DNA from: Capra hircus
Lineage: Eukaryota; Chordata; Mammalia; Artiodactyla; Bovidae
Length of the DNA: 64,000 nucleotides
Assembly: GCF_001704415.2 (NCBI RefSeq)
Contig: NC_030826.1
Coordinates: forward strand, 58,547,362-58,611,361
Direction: 5' to 3'
Shown here in pieces: positions 55,791 through 64,000 of the stretch (position 1 is the first letter of the stretch; every line of letters starts with the position of its first letter). A model generated the notes under the pieces. It was not told where the DNA came from and made no database searches. It worked only from the letters and a program-made list of their open reading frames with translations. Both the position numbers and the translations under genes were made by a program.

Positions 55791-56907
55791 CAACTTAGTT
55801 TTAATGCCACCCTTAGGACCTATGAGTGTCATAGGTAACACATTGATAAGATATTAATAAGGGAACAGGAGCAAAAGAAGGGTAGAACGTGCCATCAATG
55901 CAAGCAAAAGGGTGGAGAACACACAGAATGAGCAAGGCAGACCCCCACCAACAACCCCAGAAGCAGGTCACTCCCCAAGATACCAGTGGCATGCTTTACA
56001 GGAGACCTGGGGCCCCGAGGTCCTGCTGAATTAGGGCAGGAAAGACTGTAAATCTAGCGAGTTTCTAGAGTTTACTCAATAATGCAAACAAAAATAAACC
56101 AGTGTCAGTCCATGTGGTTCAAGACACATCTAGAAAGGCGATGGAGCCAGTAATCCCTTGTCACTATTAATTAAGTACATCCTCCAACAGCCTCGACTCA
56201 AGGCTGCTAATCTTCACACCTTCCTTTGGGGTCCCTGGCCAGCTGCTTCAGAGGTCTTAATGAATCTCTGACCAATTTAGGTTGTGGTCAAGTCACAAAA
56301 ACAACAGCCAGGGTGTAATAAGATACCCTGTGAGGAACACATGCTCAGTATTATTGAATCACCATGGCTGTGGGATGGCTGATATCACAGCTCGAATGAA
56401 GGCAGACCTGCAGATGGCCTCCTAGACTATGAGAGGAGGGGGAGGTCAGGTGTTGCCCAGATGGGACACCTCACCTGGTCAGACCGTAACAAAGCCATTG
56501 CAACCGACCGGAATAAACAGCTCTTTTCCTATGACTCCAGTTTAGATCACTTTTTTTAAAAAGAAATCTGATTTTGTGACTAATAATTCTACATGAGCCA
56601 TGTGTATTTTATGTGGGAGAGACTTGATCTCAATCAAGTCAAGCCCGCTCTGTCCAGCATTGTGCTTGATTTATAGCCAACTCCTGATGGTTTCCCTATT
56701 TCCAGGGTGGTGGGGGTGTCCCCCAGTTGTCTTCAGTCCAAGCAGGCATCTGTTGAGGAGAAGATCATTTTAACTAGTCCACAGTTAACCATCCACTCTA
56801 GTCACTGCTGAATAGTAACTTCCAGGTTGTGAGCCCTCTTCAGCTGTTGTGATTTTTCTGGTTACTTCATGGGCACCAGAAATCCACTCAAGCCATGTGG
56901 GGCATAA
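55791..56907. other. Unassigned 1.1 kb; part may be LTR-like
   Basis: No named repeat recognised with confidence. From about 56308 (TGTAATAAGATACC) to about 56545 the sequence ends with GGAATAAACAGCTCTTTTCC, which resembles the polyadenylation region of a retroviral LTR. No gag, pol or env sequence is nearby. Tentative. Confidence 0.3.
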
Positions 56908-57335
56908 TGGTTAATTAATTTTACATGTCAGCTCTACTGGACCACAATGCCTAGGTATCTGGTCAAAGGTTATTCTGGATGTTTCTGTGAGGATGTTGTT
57001 GGGTGAAATTAACACTTGAATCAGTGGACTCTGAGAGAAGCAGATTGCCTTCCATGAAGTGGGTGGGGGCCTGATCTAACCAGCTGAAGGACTGGATAGC
57101 ACAAAAGCCTGGTCTCCTCTGAGCAGAAAGGACTTCTGCCTGCCGACGACCTTTGGACTTGAACTACAGCGCTGCCTCTTCCCAGGGCCTCCAGCCTGCC
57201 AGACAACCCTGGAGATCTGGGATTCACCTGCCTCGGTAACTGCATGGTCTAACCCTTTAAAATAGCTCTCTCTCTTTTTCTCCGTGTGTACGTGTATGTG
57301 TAGATAGATAGTGATTCCCGTGTAGCAGTAACACA
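56908..57335 (+). repeat. Old mammalian interspersed repeat, family not assigned
   Basis: GGTTAATTAATTTTACATGT, GGTCAAAGGTTATTCTGGAT, GTTTCTGTGAGGATGTTG, GAGAAGCAGATTGCCTTCC and GGACTTGAACTACAGC match, in order, a widespread mammalian repeat that I cannot name with certainty. It closes with a GATAGATAG tract near 57302. Confidence 0.6.
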
Positions 57336-57373
57336 TTTAATGATATACCCCCGACCTGTGTATTTATATATTT

Positions 57374-57410
57374 ATGTGTGTGTGTCTGTGTGTGTATACA
57401 CACACACACA
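57374..57410. repeat. (TG)n/(CA)n with perfect palindrome
   Basis: TG repeats pass through TATA into CA repeats. Positions 57387-57406 are a perfect 20-base palindrome. Confidence 0.92.
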
Positions 57411-57411
57411 A

Positions 57412-57608
57412 AGGGTTCCCAGTATAAAGATCCTGCTTCCCAATGCAGGAAACATGAGAGTCGTGGGTTCAGTCCCTGGGTCGGGAAGATCCCTGGGAAG
57501 GAAATGGCAGCCCACTCCAATATTCTTGCCTGGAGAATCCCAAGGACAGAGGAGCCTGGTGTCATAGTCCATGGGGTTGCAAAGAATCAGACATGGCTGA
57601 GTGACTAA
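57412..57608 (+). mobile_element. Bov-tA SINE, head shortened
   Basis: GGGTTCCCAGTATAAAGATC starts a worn head; body GGAAATGGCAGCCCACTCC; end GACATGGCTGAGTGACTAA. Confidence 0.9.
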
Positions 57609-57769
57609 TACTATTTTCACACGTCAATTTTATATTCTTTGGGGAGAAAAAGTTATTCTCTGCCTTTTACCCTTTATCTTTTTGTTTTTTAATGGTTTAT
57701 TGAGATATAAATTTATGTACACAATTCAGCAAATTTCAGTGTATTTATGAAGTTGACAGAATCTAATTT

Positions 57770-57803
57770 TAGAATGTTTCATACACCTAGAATGTTTCAT
57801 ACA
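57770..57803. repeat. 18-base-period tandem duplication
   Basis: TAGAATGTTTCATACA occurs at 57770-57785 and 57788-57803, immediately before the BovB 5' end. Confidence 0.95.
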
Positions 57804-57804
57804 T

Positions 57805-58345
57805 ACGCTTACTCCTTGGAAGAAAAGTTACGACTAACCTAGATAGTATATGCAAAAGCGGAGACATTACTTTGCCGACTAAGGTCCGTCTAGTCAAGGC
57901 TATGATTTTTCCAGTAGTCATGTATGGATGTGAGAGTTGGACTGTGAAGAAGGCTGAGCTCCAAAGAATTGATGCATTTGAACTGTGGTGTTGGAGAAGA
58001 CTCTTGAGAGTCCCTTGGACTGCAAGGAGATCCAACCAGTCCATTCTGAAGATCAGCCCTGGGATTTCTTTGGAAGGAATGATGCTAAAGCTGAAGCTCC
58101 AGTACTTTGGCCACTTCATGTGAAGAGTTGACTCATTGGAAAAGACTCTGATGTTGGGAGGGATTGGGGGCAGGAGGAGAAGGGGACGACTGAGGATGAG
58201 ATGGCTGGATGGCATCACTGACTCGATGGACGTGAGTCTGAGTGAACTCCGGGAGTTGGTGATGGACCGGGAAGCCTGGCGTGCTGCGATTCATGGGGTC
58301 GCAGAGAGTCGGACACGACTGAGCGACTGAACTGAGCTGAACTGA
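57805..58345 (+). mobile_element. BovB 3' end, about 540 bases
   Basis: It starts at CGCTTACTCCTTGGAAGAAA within ORF2 and ends CACGACTGAGCGACTGAACT. The frame at 57872-58123 is the GCESW-type C-terminal coding piece. The sequence is close to the 60.7 kb copy, so both are probably fairly recent. Confidence 0.94.
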
Positions 58346-58376
58346 CACACCTAGCAAGACACCTTGCGCCAATGTG

Positions 58377-58505
58377 CTGCTCAGTCACTAGGTTGCGTCC
58401 AACTGTCTGCAACCCTGTGGACTAAAGCATTTCCCTGTCCTTCACTGTCTCCCAAAGTTTGCTGAAACTCACGGCCATTGAGTCAGTGATGCTGTCTAAC
58501 CATCT
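58377..58505 (-). mobile_element. BovB 3'-end-derived fragment
   Basis: GCTGCTCAGTCACTAGGTTG through CCATTGAGTCAGTGATGCTG, cut off at the CATCTTGATAAC point. Opposite orientation to the BovB just before it. Confidence 0.82.
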
Positions 58506-58670
58506 TGATAACTTGTATCCCAATAAAACCCACCTCAATTTAGAGACACTCATCCCTTCCCTAGCCTGAGGCAACTGAAGGTCTCCTTTCTGTACATATT
58601 TGCTTTGGAGGCATTCTGTATAATTGGAATCATGTAAGGTGTTCTTCTTTTATCTAAGCTTCATCTTTTT

Positions 58671-60639
58671 AAAGGAGCAGAAAATGGAATCACTGTGATA
58701 CAGAGACTGAATTTTTTGAAATTTAACAAAAGTTGTTCAAGACTGTACGTGATAGTTGTTTCCAAAAGACGGAGAGCCCAGTGTTGTTAGAAAATTCAGT
58801 GTGGATTAAGTCTCTGCTGCTTTACTGACAGTTCATGAAATCATTTCATGGCAAAAGAAGATTAAACAGAATCCATAAACACACTCCTTATGGAGTTACA
58901 TTGAGATGTGTTACATAGATTTCACAGGCACCAAATTGTCTTTTTATGGCAGACCAGTCTATGAGTCCTATGTGATAAAGGGAATATAGCCTGTGAACAT
59001 GAAATAAGCTCAGAAAGAAAGAAAAAATGTGTTTGTCCAAAAACACCCTGGTAGTCATTTCCAAACTCATTTCAAATTCAGTCTTTGCATCTCCTGTAGC
59101 TTCTAGGAGAAACGTAGAAATGAGGGACATGAGATTTTCTGTTATGAATAGATATGATAACCTGTTTTCTCTCCAAATATGTGTGTGTGTGTGTATATGT
59201 ATATATATGTATAGAGAGAGAGAGGGGGAGAGAGAAAGACTCAATACAGATAAATGTGAATGACTTCACCGTAATTTAAAAGACACTGTTCAAATCACAT
59301 GAAACTATCAGCCATTCCTGTTTTATGTAATCGTACATCTGAAATGAAACACTGAAATTACAGCTAACAAACTTTCAGGCAGTTTGAATACTTGGAGATA
59401 CTTGGCTAACTTTCTAGGGAAGCCTTAAGTGTCTTCACAAACTTAAGTTGTAATTCTTGAAGCTTGCAGAGGATACCATATTTTAGAAAAGAAACCGTTA
59501 GCCATGGTGGGCCCTTCTGATGAAGTATACCTTTAGTTAGAGGAAACAGCCTGCTGAAGTTAGGAGGAAGAGAGTCAAGAGCATCACTGGAAGACCATAC
59601 CATGAAGACGTCACAAACCCAAATGGAAATAGAGACCCGTGTGAAGTTAAGTGGCGGAAAAATGGCGTGCGATGTCCACCGGCGTATGCAAGCGCTCCTG
59701 AGCAGCAGGAGCCTGGGGTGGCTCCGGATGGGGTCAGGCATCCAGGGTCCTGCAGAGATGCCCCACGTGCTGACAGACCGAGGGCCTTTCCCTCACTGCT
59801 GTGCGTTAGTTACACACACAGACAACAGATGCACCCGGAGCTCTTCGGTCCTTCTGCCCTCGTATTTCACCTCTGCGTTCTCCAGCTCAAACTCAGGGCA
59901 TTCATTTCTGACCCATCCGGTCCCAAGTTTTTGCACCCCCAAACGCCACATTAATTAGGGTATAGACGTCAGCGTGTTAACATGATATTTAATACGTGAA
60001 GGAATGGTTGGCAGAACTTAGACGTTTAAACTAGCGATGGAATCGTAGTTTTCTTCTTGCTACAACACATGTGGTTCCACTTTCACGGTCCTGCCGGCCT
60101 CCCGGGTTAATGACTTCCCACCATATGCCAGGCGCAGAGTGGTGGACCTCAGACGCCGCTCGAGCAGACTGCAACAAGCTGAATCGTGTGTCCTCGGCCA
60201 TAAAGTGCCATTCAGGTGACCCCATGAGCTGACATCTGCCCACATCTTGTAGACATTTGGGGCGAAGTTGCCCATCTGTTTCTTTCTGATCTAAATGTAA
60301 ATATTATACATGAAAACATTTACAAGTACTGTCTTCTTTCTCTTTTAGAGGCTGGGGAAAGGACAGCTCAGCTGGGGACCAGTTACAGCCTGACTTTTAC
60401 GCCTGGCTTTGTGATACTTGCAATTTGTTTTGATAAATCATTTGCTTTGCTTCAAAACAATTAAGTCCTTGTAATTGACATGAAAAGTAGTGTGCAATTT
60501 TTTTCCCCTCAAAGTACAAAACAACCCTTTGAAAAGATAATGTAATCCTTGCAGGTAAACAGGCCTTTCAAGCAGTAATTCTCGATTCTGGTTGGTCCTT
60601 GCTTCTATTTGATTAACTCTCTCTACCTTGATAGCCGGG
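58671..60639. other. Unassigned 2 kb, no recognised gene
   Basis: It contains a TG/TA/GA tract at 59178-59238 and a short CpG-containing patch near 59640-59710. The 118-codon frame at 59602-59958 overlaps an opposite-strand frame and has no domain. Confidence 0.55.
59178..59238. repeat. Compound (TG)n(TA)n(GA)n tract
   Basis: Three successive dinucleotide motifs over about 60 bases. Confidence 0.92.
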
Positions 60640-60679
60640 GGCTTCCCTGGTGGCTCAGTGGTAAAGAATCTGCCTGTTA
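60640..60679 (+). mobile_element. Bov-tA head fragment
   Basis: GGGCTTCCCTGGTGGCTCAG through AATCTGCCTG is the first 40 bases of Bov-tA in near-consensus form, then the sequence switches to BovB. A 3' piece of Bov-tA in the same orientation lies beyond the BovB at 62120-62188. Confidence 0.9.
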
Positions 60680-60692
60680 AATCTGCCTGTTA
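60667..60692. repeat. 13-base tandem duplication at SINE/BovB junction
   Basis: AATCTGCCTGTTA occurs twice, adjacent, at 60667-60679 and 60680-60692. Confidence 0.96.
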
Positions 60693-60694
60693 AG

Positions 60695-62119
60695 CAGTTC
60701 AGATCAGTTCAGTCACTCCGTCGTGTCCGACTCTTTGTGACCCCATGAATCGCAGCACGCCAGGCCTCCCCGTCCATCACCAACTCCCGGAGTTCACTCA
60801 GACTCACGTCCACCAAGTTCGTGATGCCATCCAGCCATCTCATCCTCAGTCGTCCCCTTCTCCTCCTGCCCCCAATCCCTCCCAGCATCAGAGTCTTTTC
60901 CAATGAGTCAACTCTTCGCATGAGGTGGCCAAAGTACTGGAGTTTCAGCTTTAGCATCATTCCTTCCAAAGAAATCCCAGGGCTGATCTCCTTCAGAATG
61001 GACTGGTTGGATCTCCTTGCAGTCCAAGGGACTCTCAAGAGTCTTCTCCAACACCACAGTTCAAAAGCATCAATTCTTCGGCGCTCAGCTTTCTTCACAG
61101 TCCAACTCTCACATCCATACATGATTACTGGAAAAACCATAGCCTTGACTAGACGGACGTTAGTCGGCAAAGCAATGTCTCTGCTTTTGAAGATACTATC
61201 TAGGTTAGTCATAACTTTTCTTCCAAGGAGTAAACGTCTTTTAATTTCATGGCTGCAGTCACCATCTGCAGTGATTTTGGAGCCCCCCAAAATAAAGTCT
61301 GACACTGTTTCCACTGTTTCCCCATCTATTTCCCATGAAGTGATGGGACCAGATGCCATGATCTTCGTTTTCTGAATGTTGAGCTTTAAGCCAACTTTTT
61401 CGCTCTCCTCTTTCACTTTCATCAAGAGGCTTTTTAATTTCTCTTCACTTTCTGCCTTAAGGGTGGTGTCATCTGCATATCTGAGGTTATTGATATTTCT
61501 CCCAGCAATCTTGATTCCAGCTTGAGTTTCTTACAGTGAGAGTTTCTCATGATGTACTATGCATAGAAGTTAAATAAGCAGGGTGACAATATACAGCCTT
61601 GACATACTCCTTTTCCAATTTGGAACCAGTCTGTTGTTCCATGTCCAGTTCTCACTGTTGCTTCCTGACCTGCATCCAGATTTCTCAAGAGGCAGGTTAG
61701 GTGGTCTGGTATTCCCATCTCTTTCAGAATTTTCCACAGTTTATTGTGATCCACACAGTCAAACGCTTTAGCATAGTTAATAAAGCAGAAATAGATGTTT
61801 TTCTGGAACTCTCTTGCTTTTTCCATGATCCAGCAGATGTTGGAAATTTGATCTCTGGTTCCTCTGCCTTTTCTAAAACCAGCTTGAACATCAGGGAGTT
61901 CACGGTTCATATATTGCTGAAGTCTGGCTTGGAGAATTTTGAGCATTACTTTACTAGCATGTGAGATGAGTGCAATTGTGCGGTAGTTTGAACATTCTTT
62001 GGCATTGCCTTTCTTTGGGATTGGAATAAAACTGACCTTTTCCAGCCCTGTGGCCATGGCTGAGTTTTCCAAATTTGTTGGCGTATTGAGTGCAGCACTT
62101 TCACAGCATCATCTTTCAT
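60695..62119 (-). mobile_element. BovB (RTE-class) LINE, 5'-truncated, about 1.4 kb
   Basis: Its 3' end is at 60695 (GCAGTTCAGATCAGTTCAGT) and it runs back through ORF2 to about 62119. It is the best-preserved BovB here, with long open stretches and few indels. It starts 3' of the usual endonuclease region, so it holds only the reverse transcriptase part onward. Confidence 0.95.
60709..62072 (-). pseudogene. BovB ORF2 reverse transcriptase remnant, nearly open
   Basis: On the minus strand a 171-codon frame (62072-61557) carries the FIPIPKKGNA and NYRTIALIS blocks, the AFDCVD catalytic motif (about 61747-61773) and GIPDHLTCLLRNL. It stops at a TAG beside the FNFYA block. A one-base deletion near 61530 moves the frame. 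A second open stretch from about 61534 to 60709 carries RYADD (codons 61468-61482) and the whole C-terminal region. Both catalytic motifs survive, but the stop and frameshift separate them. The endonuclease domain is absent. Confidence 0.93.
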
Positions 62120-62188
62120 GGACAGAGGAGCCTGGCAGGCTGTGGTCCATGGAGTCGCAAAGAGTCGGACACAGCTTAGCGACTAAAC
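62120..62188 (+). mobile_element. Bov-tA 3' fragment
   Basis: CATGGACAGAGGAGCCTGGC through GAGTCGGACACAGCTTAGCG to ACTAAACAACAAC. Same orientation as the head piece at 60640. The middle of the SINE, about 100 bases, is missing. Confidence 0.9.
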
Positions 62189-63009
62189 AACAACCTAAAG
62201 GGACAATGTTATTTCACAGGGCAGCTGCAATATGGGGACCAGAGAGGGAATTGTAGAGACAGGCAGTTTCTTGTGTCTTTCTTTCAATAAGTTTGCTTAC
62301 AAAAAAATGGGGAAAAAAAAACCTGTTAAGGTGATGTCACTGGTGTTCTCATTTGTTTATTCAAATATCAGAATTTCTTCATTGACAAATAGCAAGATAA
62401 TTGTACTAAAAATCCAGAGTTCAAACACTCCTGTTCAATGTGATGCATGGAGTTTTTTAAACAAGTGAAGTCCTACAGATGAGATTCACAATTTCTGTAC
62501 TAAACCTTTATACATTCATCTCAACAGCACCTTGTGTTCAAAGAGGAAAATGCAGTATTAAGTGCCGCAAAGTAATGATGCTGATAGAAAAAGTGAAAGT
62601 TGTGAGCCCCCTTATTGGGGGAAGCAAACTATGGCAGATCTGCCTGTTACTGTTCCTCTTTGGAGAAGATGCAGTTTCAGAGGAAGGTGGTTGATAACAT
62701 GTGGTCACGATACTGTGTGCCAAGTGACGCACGGAGTCAGCCCATCCGTTTGGGGTCCAGGTTGCATGGTAGCTAATCCGAGAGTAGACTCTGACTGTCC
62801 CCGTACGGACTCCTCTCTGTCATCACTGCCGAGACCAGGCAGCTCTGTTGAAATTGTCTCACTGCCATGCGTCTGTGTTGCAGCTACACACCGGGAAACA
62901 GGCACTGGGGGCGGCAGGAGGCTGCAGGCGATGGTGGTCTCCACCAGCCTGGTTACAGAGCTCTGCGGCTCCCTCTTGGATTAGAGTGGCGCCCGTCTCC
63001 GCTCTGACC
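62189..63009. other. Unassigned, no recognised gene
   Basis: Single-copy-looking. The 140-codon frame at 62562-62984 and an opposite-strand frame overlap and have no domain. Confidence 0.55.
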
Positions 63010-63365
63010 TACAAGGTCCTACGTCATCTGTCTCCCGCCTGCCCCTGTCGGCTCCCCTGCTCGCTTCTGTGCAGCTGCATACATTTCCTTGAGGTTCTCC
63101 GCCCGGACAAAGCCCCCTCCAGCTTCGAGGCTCAGCGCACGCTGTGCCTCCTGCCTGGAGTGGCTCCTGGGGTCACCTGCTCCGTCCCTGCAGCCCTGGA
63201 CTCGGGCGGGCTTTCCTTAACCACCCACCACAACGGCGCCCTACTCACCCACTACTCAACCTCCTTCGTGTGTTTCTCCTTAAACTTTATCTTCAGAGCA
63301 CTTATCATTTCTTGACATTTTATATCTTCATTTTCCTATTTTCTTCCGTCTTCTTTCCCCATTAA
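63010..63365 (+). mobile_element. L2 LINE 3' region relic
   Basis: Worn L2 landmarks: CTCCTGGGGTCACCTGCTCC, GGCTTTCCTTAACCACCCAC, CACCCACTACTCAACC and AGAGCACTTATCATTTCTTG. The 155-codon frame at 62848-63315 lies largely in it. No coding function. Confidence 0.6.
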
Positions 63366-63679
63366 GAAGAAAGTACCGTGAAAGAGTTATGCTTTGCTGA
63401 CAGTATTATTAGTGCTTTATTACAGTATATGCTGGATTTACCTTAGTGTTATTAATTAGATATTTTTTCTATGCCTTTCAGTAAGTGGTATTTATCTGTT
63501 GTAAGATAAAAAAAGTATTCTATAGCCCAAATATACCTCCTTCTGAAGCTTGGCCAGTATGTATTCTTTTCATACATTGGTACCAAGCCTCTTCACACTT
63601 AATGCAGACGAGGTCTAAACTCTAATACATTGTTATGAAGATACCTTATTTTTAAAAAACTATAGTTTATTCTTTCATT
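63366..63679. other. Unassigned, no recognised gene
   Basis: AT-rich, no feature recognised. Confidence 0.5.
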
Positions 63680-63890
63680 TGCAAAATATTTACTAAACAT
63701 ATATTACATGCCAGGAATTATACTGTTACTTCAGCTCATCTTCAAATTAACCTTTTAGTGTTAGTACTATGATTAACAGCATTTTATAAGGGAAGAAACC
63801 AATGAAAATAGAGCTAGGATTTGAGCCCACATCTCGGGGACCAGAATCCAAACTCTTAGCTTCCGTGCGGTGCTTTTCCCATAAGTTACG
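63680..63890 (-). mobile_element. MIR SINE relic
   Basis: ATATTACATGCCAGGAATTA, TAAGGGAAGAAACCAATGAA, GCTAGGATTTGAGCCCAC and CCAAACTCTTAGCTTCCG are the reversed MIR core in order. Confidence 0.78.
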
Positions 63891-64000
63891 GTGGGATCTG
63901 TACTATGTCGGGAAAATTAAAGGTCACAGGAATGAGCGCTATCCCGATGATGGAGAGCCGTGTAAGTCTTTTTCCATCTTAGAGTTTCTCCAAAGAGAAG

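Larger units (their letters stand above)
57660..58670 (-). mobile_element. Old L1 fragment split by BovB sequences
   Basis: Minus-strand L1 landmarks TGGTTTATTGAGATATAAAT and TACACAATTCAGCAAATTTC precede the BovB (57660-57804). TTTGCTTTGGAGGCATTCTG and ATAATTGGAATCATGTAAGG follow it (58506-58670). Colinear with one L1. Confidence 0.7.

Noticed and set aside
62562..63315. 140- and 155-codon frames
   Set aside because: No domain. The second falls largely in an L2-like relic, and opposite-strand frames overlap the first.

Overview
The window is nuclear DNA of a ruminant, almost certainly a bovid. The evidence is the repeat content: about 25 Bov-tA-type SINE copies (tRNA-Glu-like head plus Bov-A body), two dimeric BOV-A2 copies and a BOV-A monomer, at least ten pieces of the BovB (RTE-class) LINE, and L1 3' tails of the cetartiodactyl type. 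Species and chromosome cannot be fixed by reading. I see no intact host protein-coding gene, rRNA, true tRNA gene or CRISPR array. Nearly all long reading frames are SINE or LINE sequence read in some frame. The window reads as intergenic or deep intronic DNA.

Layout. 0-8 kb: BOV-A2 with an exact target-site duplication, several Bov-tA and BovB 3' pieces, two hAT-type DNA transposon relics, two CHR-type SINEs, and an old L1 tail split by two later insertions. 8-10.7 kb: repeat-poor. 10.7-14.1 kb: an old minus-strand L1 cut by a 1.75 kb BovB (with a dead reverse transcriptase), a BovB-derived fragment and a Bov-tA. 14-19 kb: mostly single-copy, with MIR/L2 and an old unassigned repeat. 19-21 kb: two dimeric SINEs with the same internal junction in opposite orientation, plus CA repeats. 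22.7-25.6 kb: L1 and SINEs. 25.6-29.6 kb: repeat-poor. 29.6-36.5 kb: BovB, Bov-tA, BOV-A2, MIR and a weak exon-like segment near 31 kb. 36.5-49 kb: two or three L1 tails with SINE insertions, an AT-rich block near 43.3 kb, and CpG-rich patches near 43.9 and 48.8 kb. 49-58.7 kb: SINEs, BovB 3' pieces, an L1 tail, MIR, and a possible LTR-like stretch. 60.6-62.2 kb: a minus-strand BovB with a long open reverse-transcriptase remnant, lying between two pieces of one Bov-tA. 62.2-64 kb: L2 and MIR.

The elements do not form a functional system. They record successive waves of insertion: MIR/L2/hAT/old L1 first, then CHR SINEs and BovB, then Bov-tA and BOV-A2. Several SINEs keep readable target-site duplications (about 103, 19661, 20406, 23470, 24815, 36208, 49072 and 49740). 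No convincing new biological system was found. The items most worth checking are the shared-junction SINE dimers, the BovB/Bov-tA composite at 60.6 kb, the CpG-rich patches, and the exon-like frame at 30951-31114. Repeat family names come from memory of consensus sequences, and boundaries are accurate to roughly 5-20 bases unless a duplication is given.
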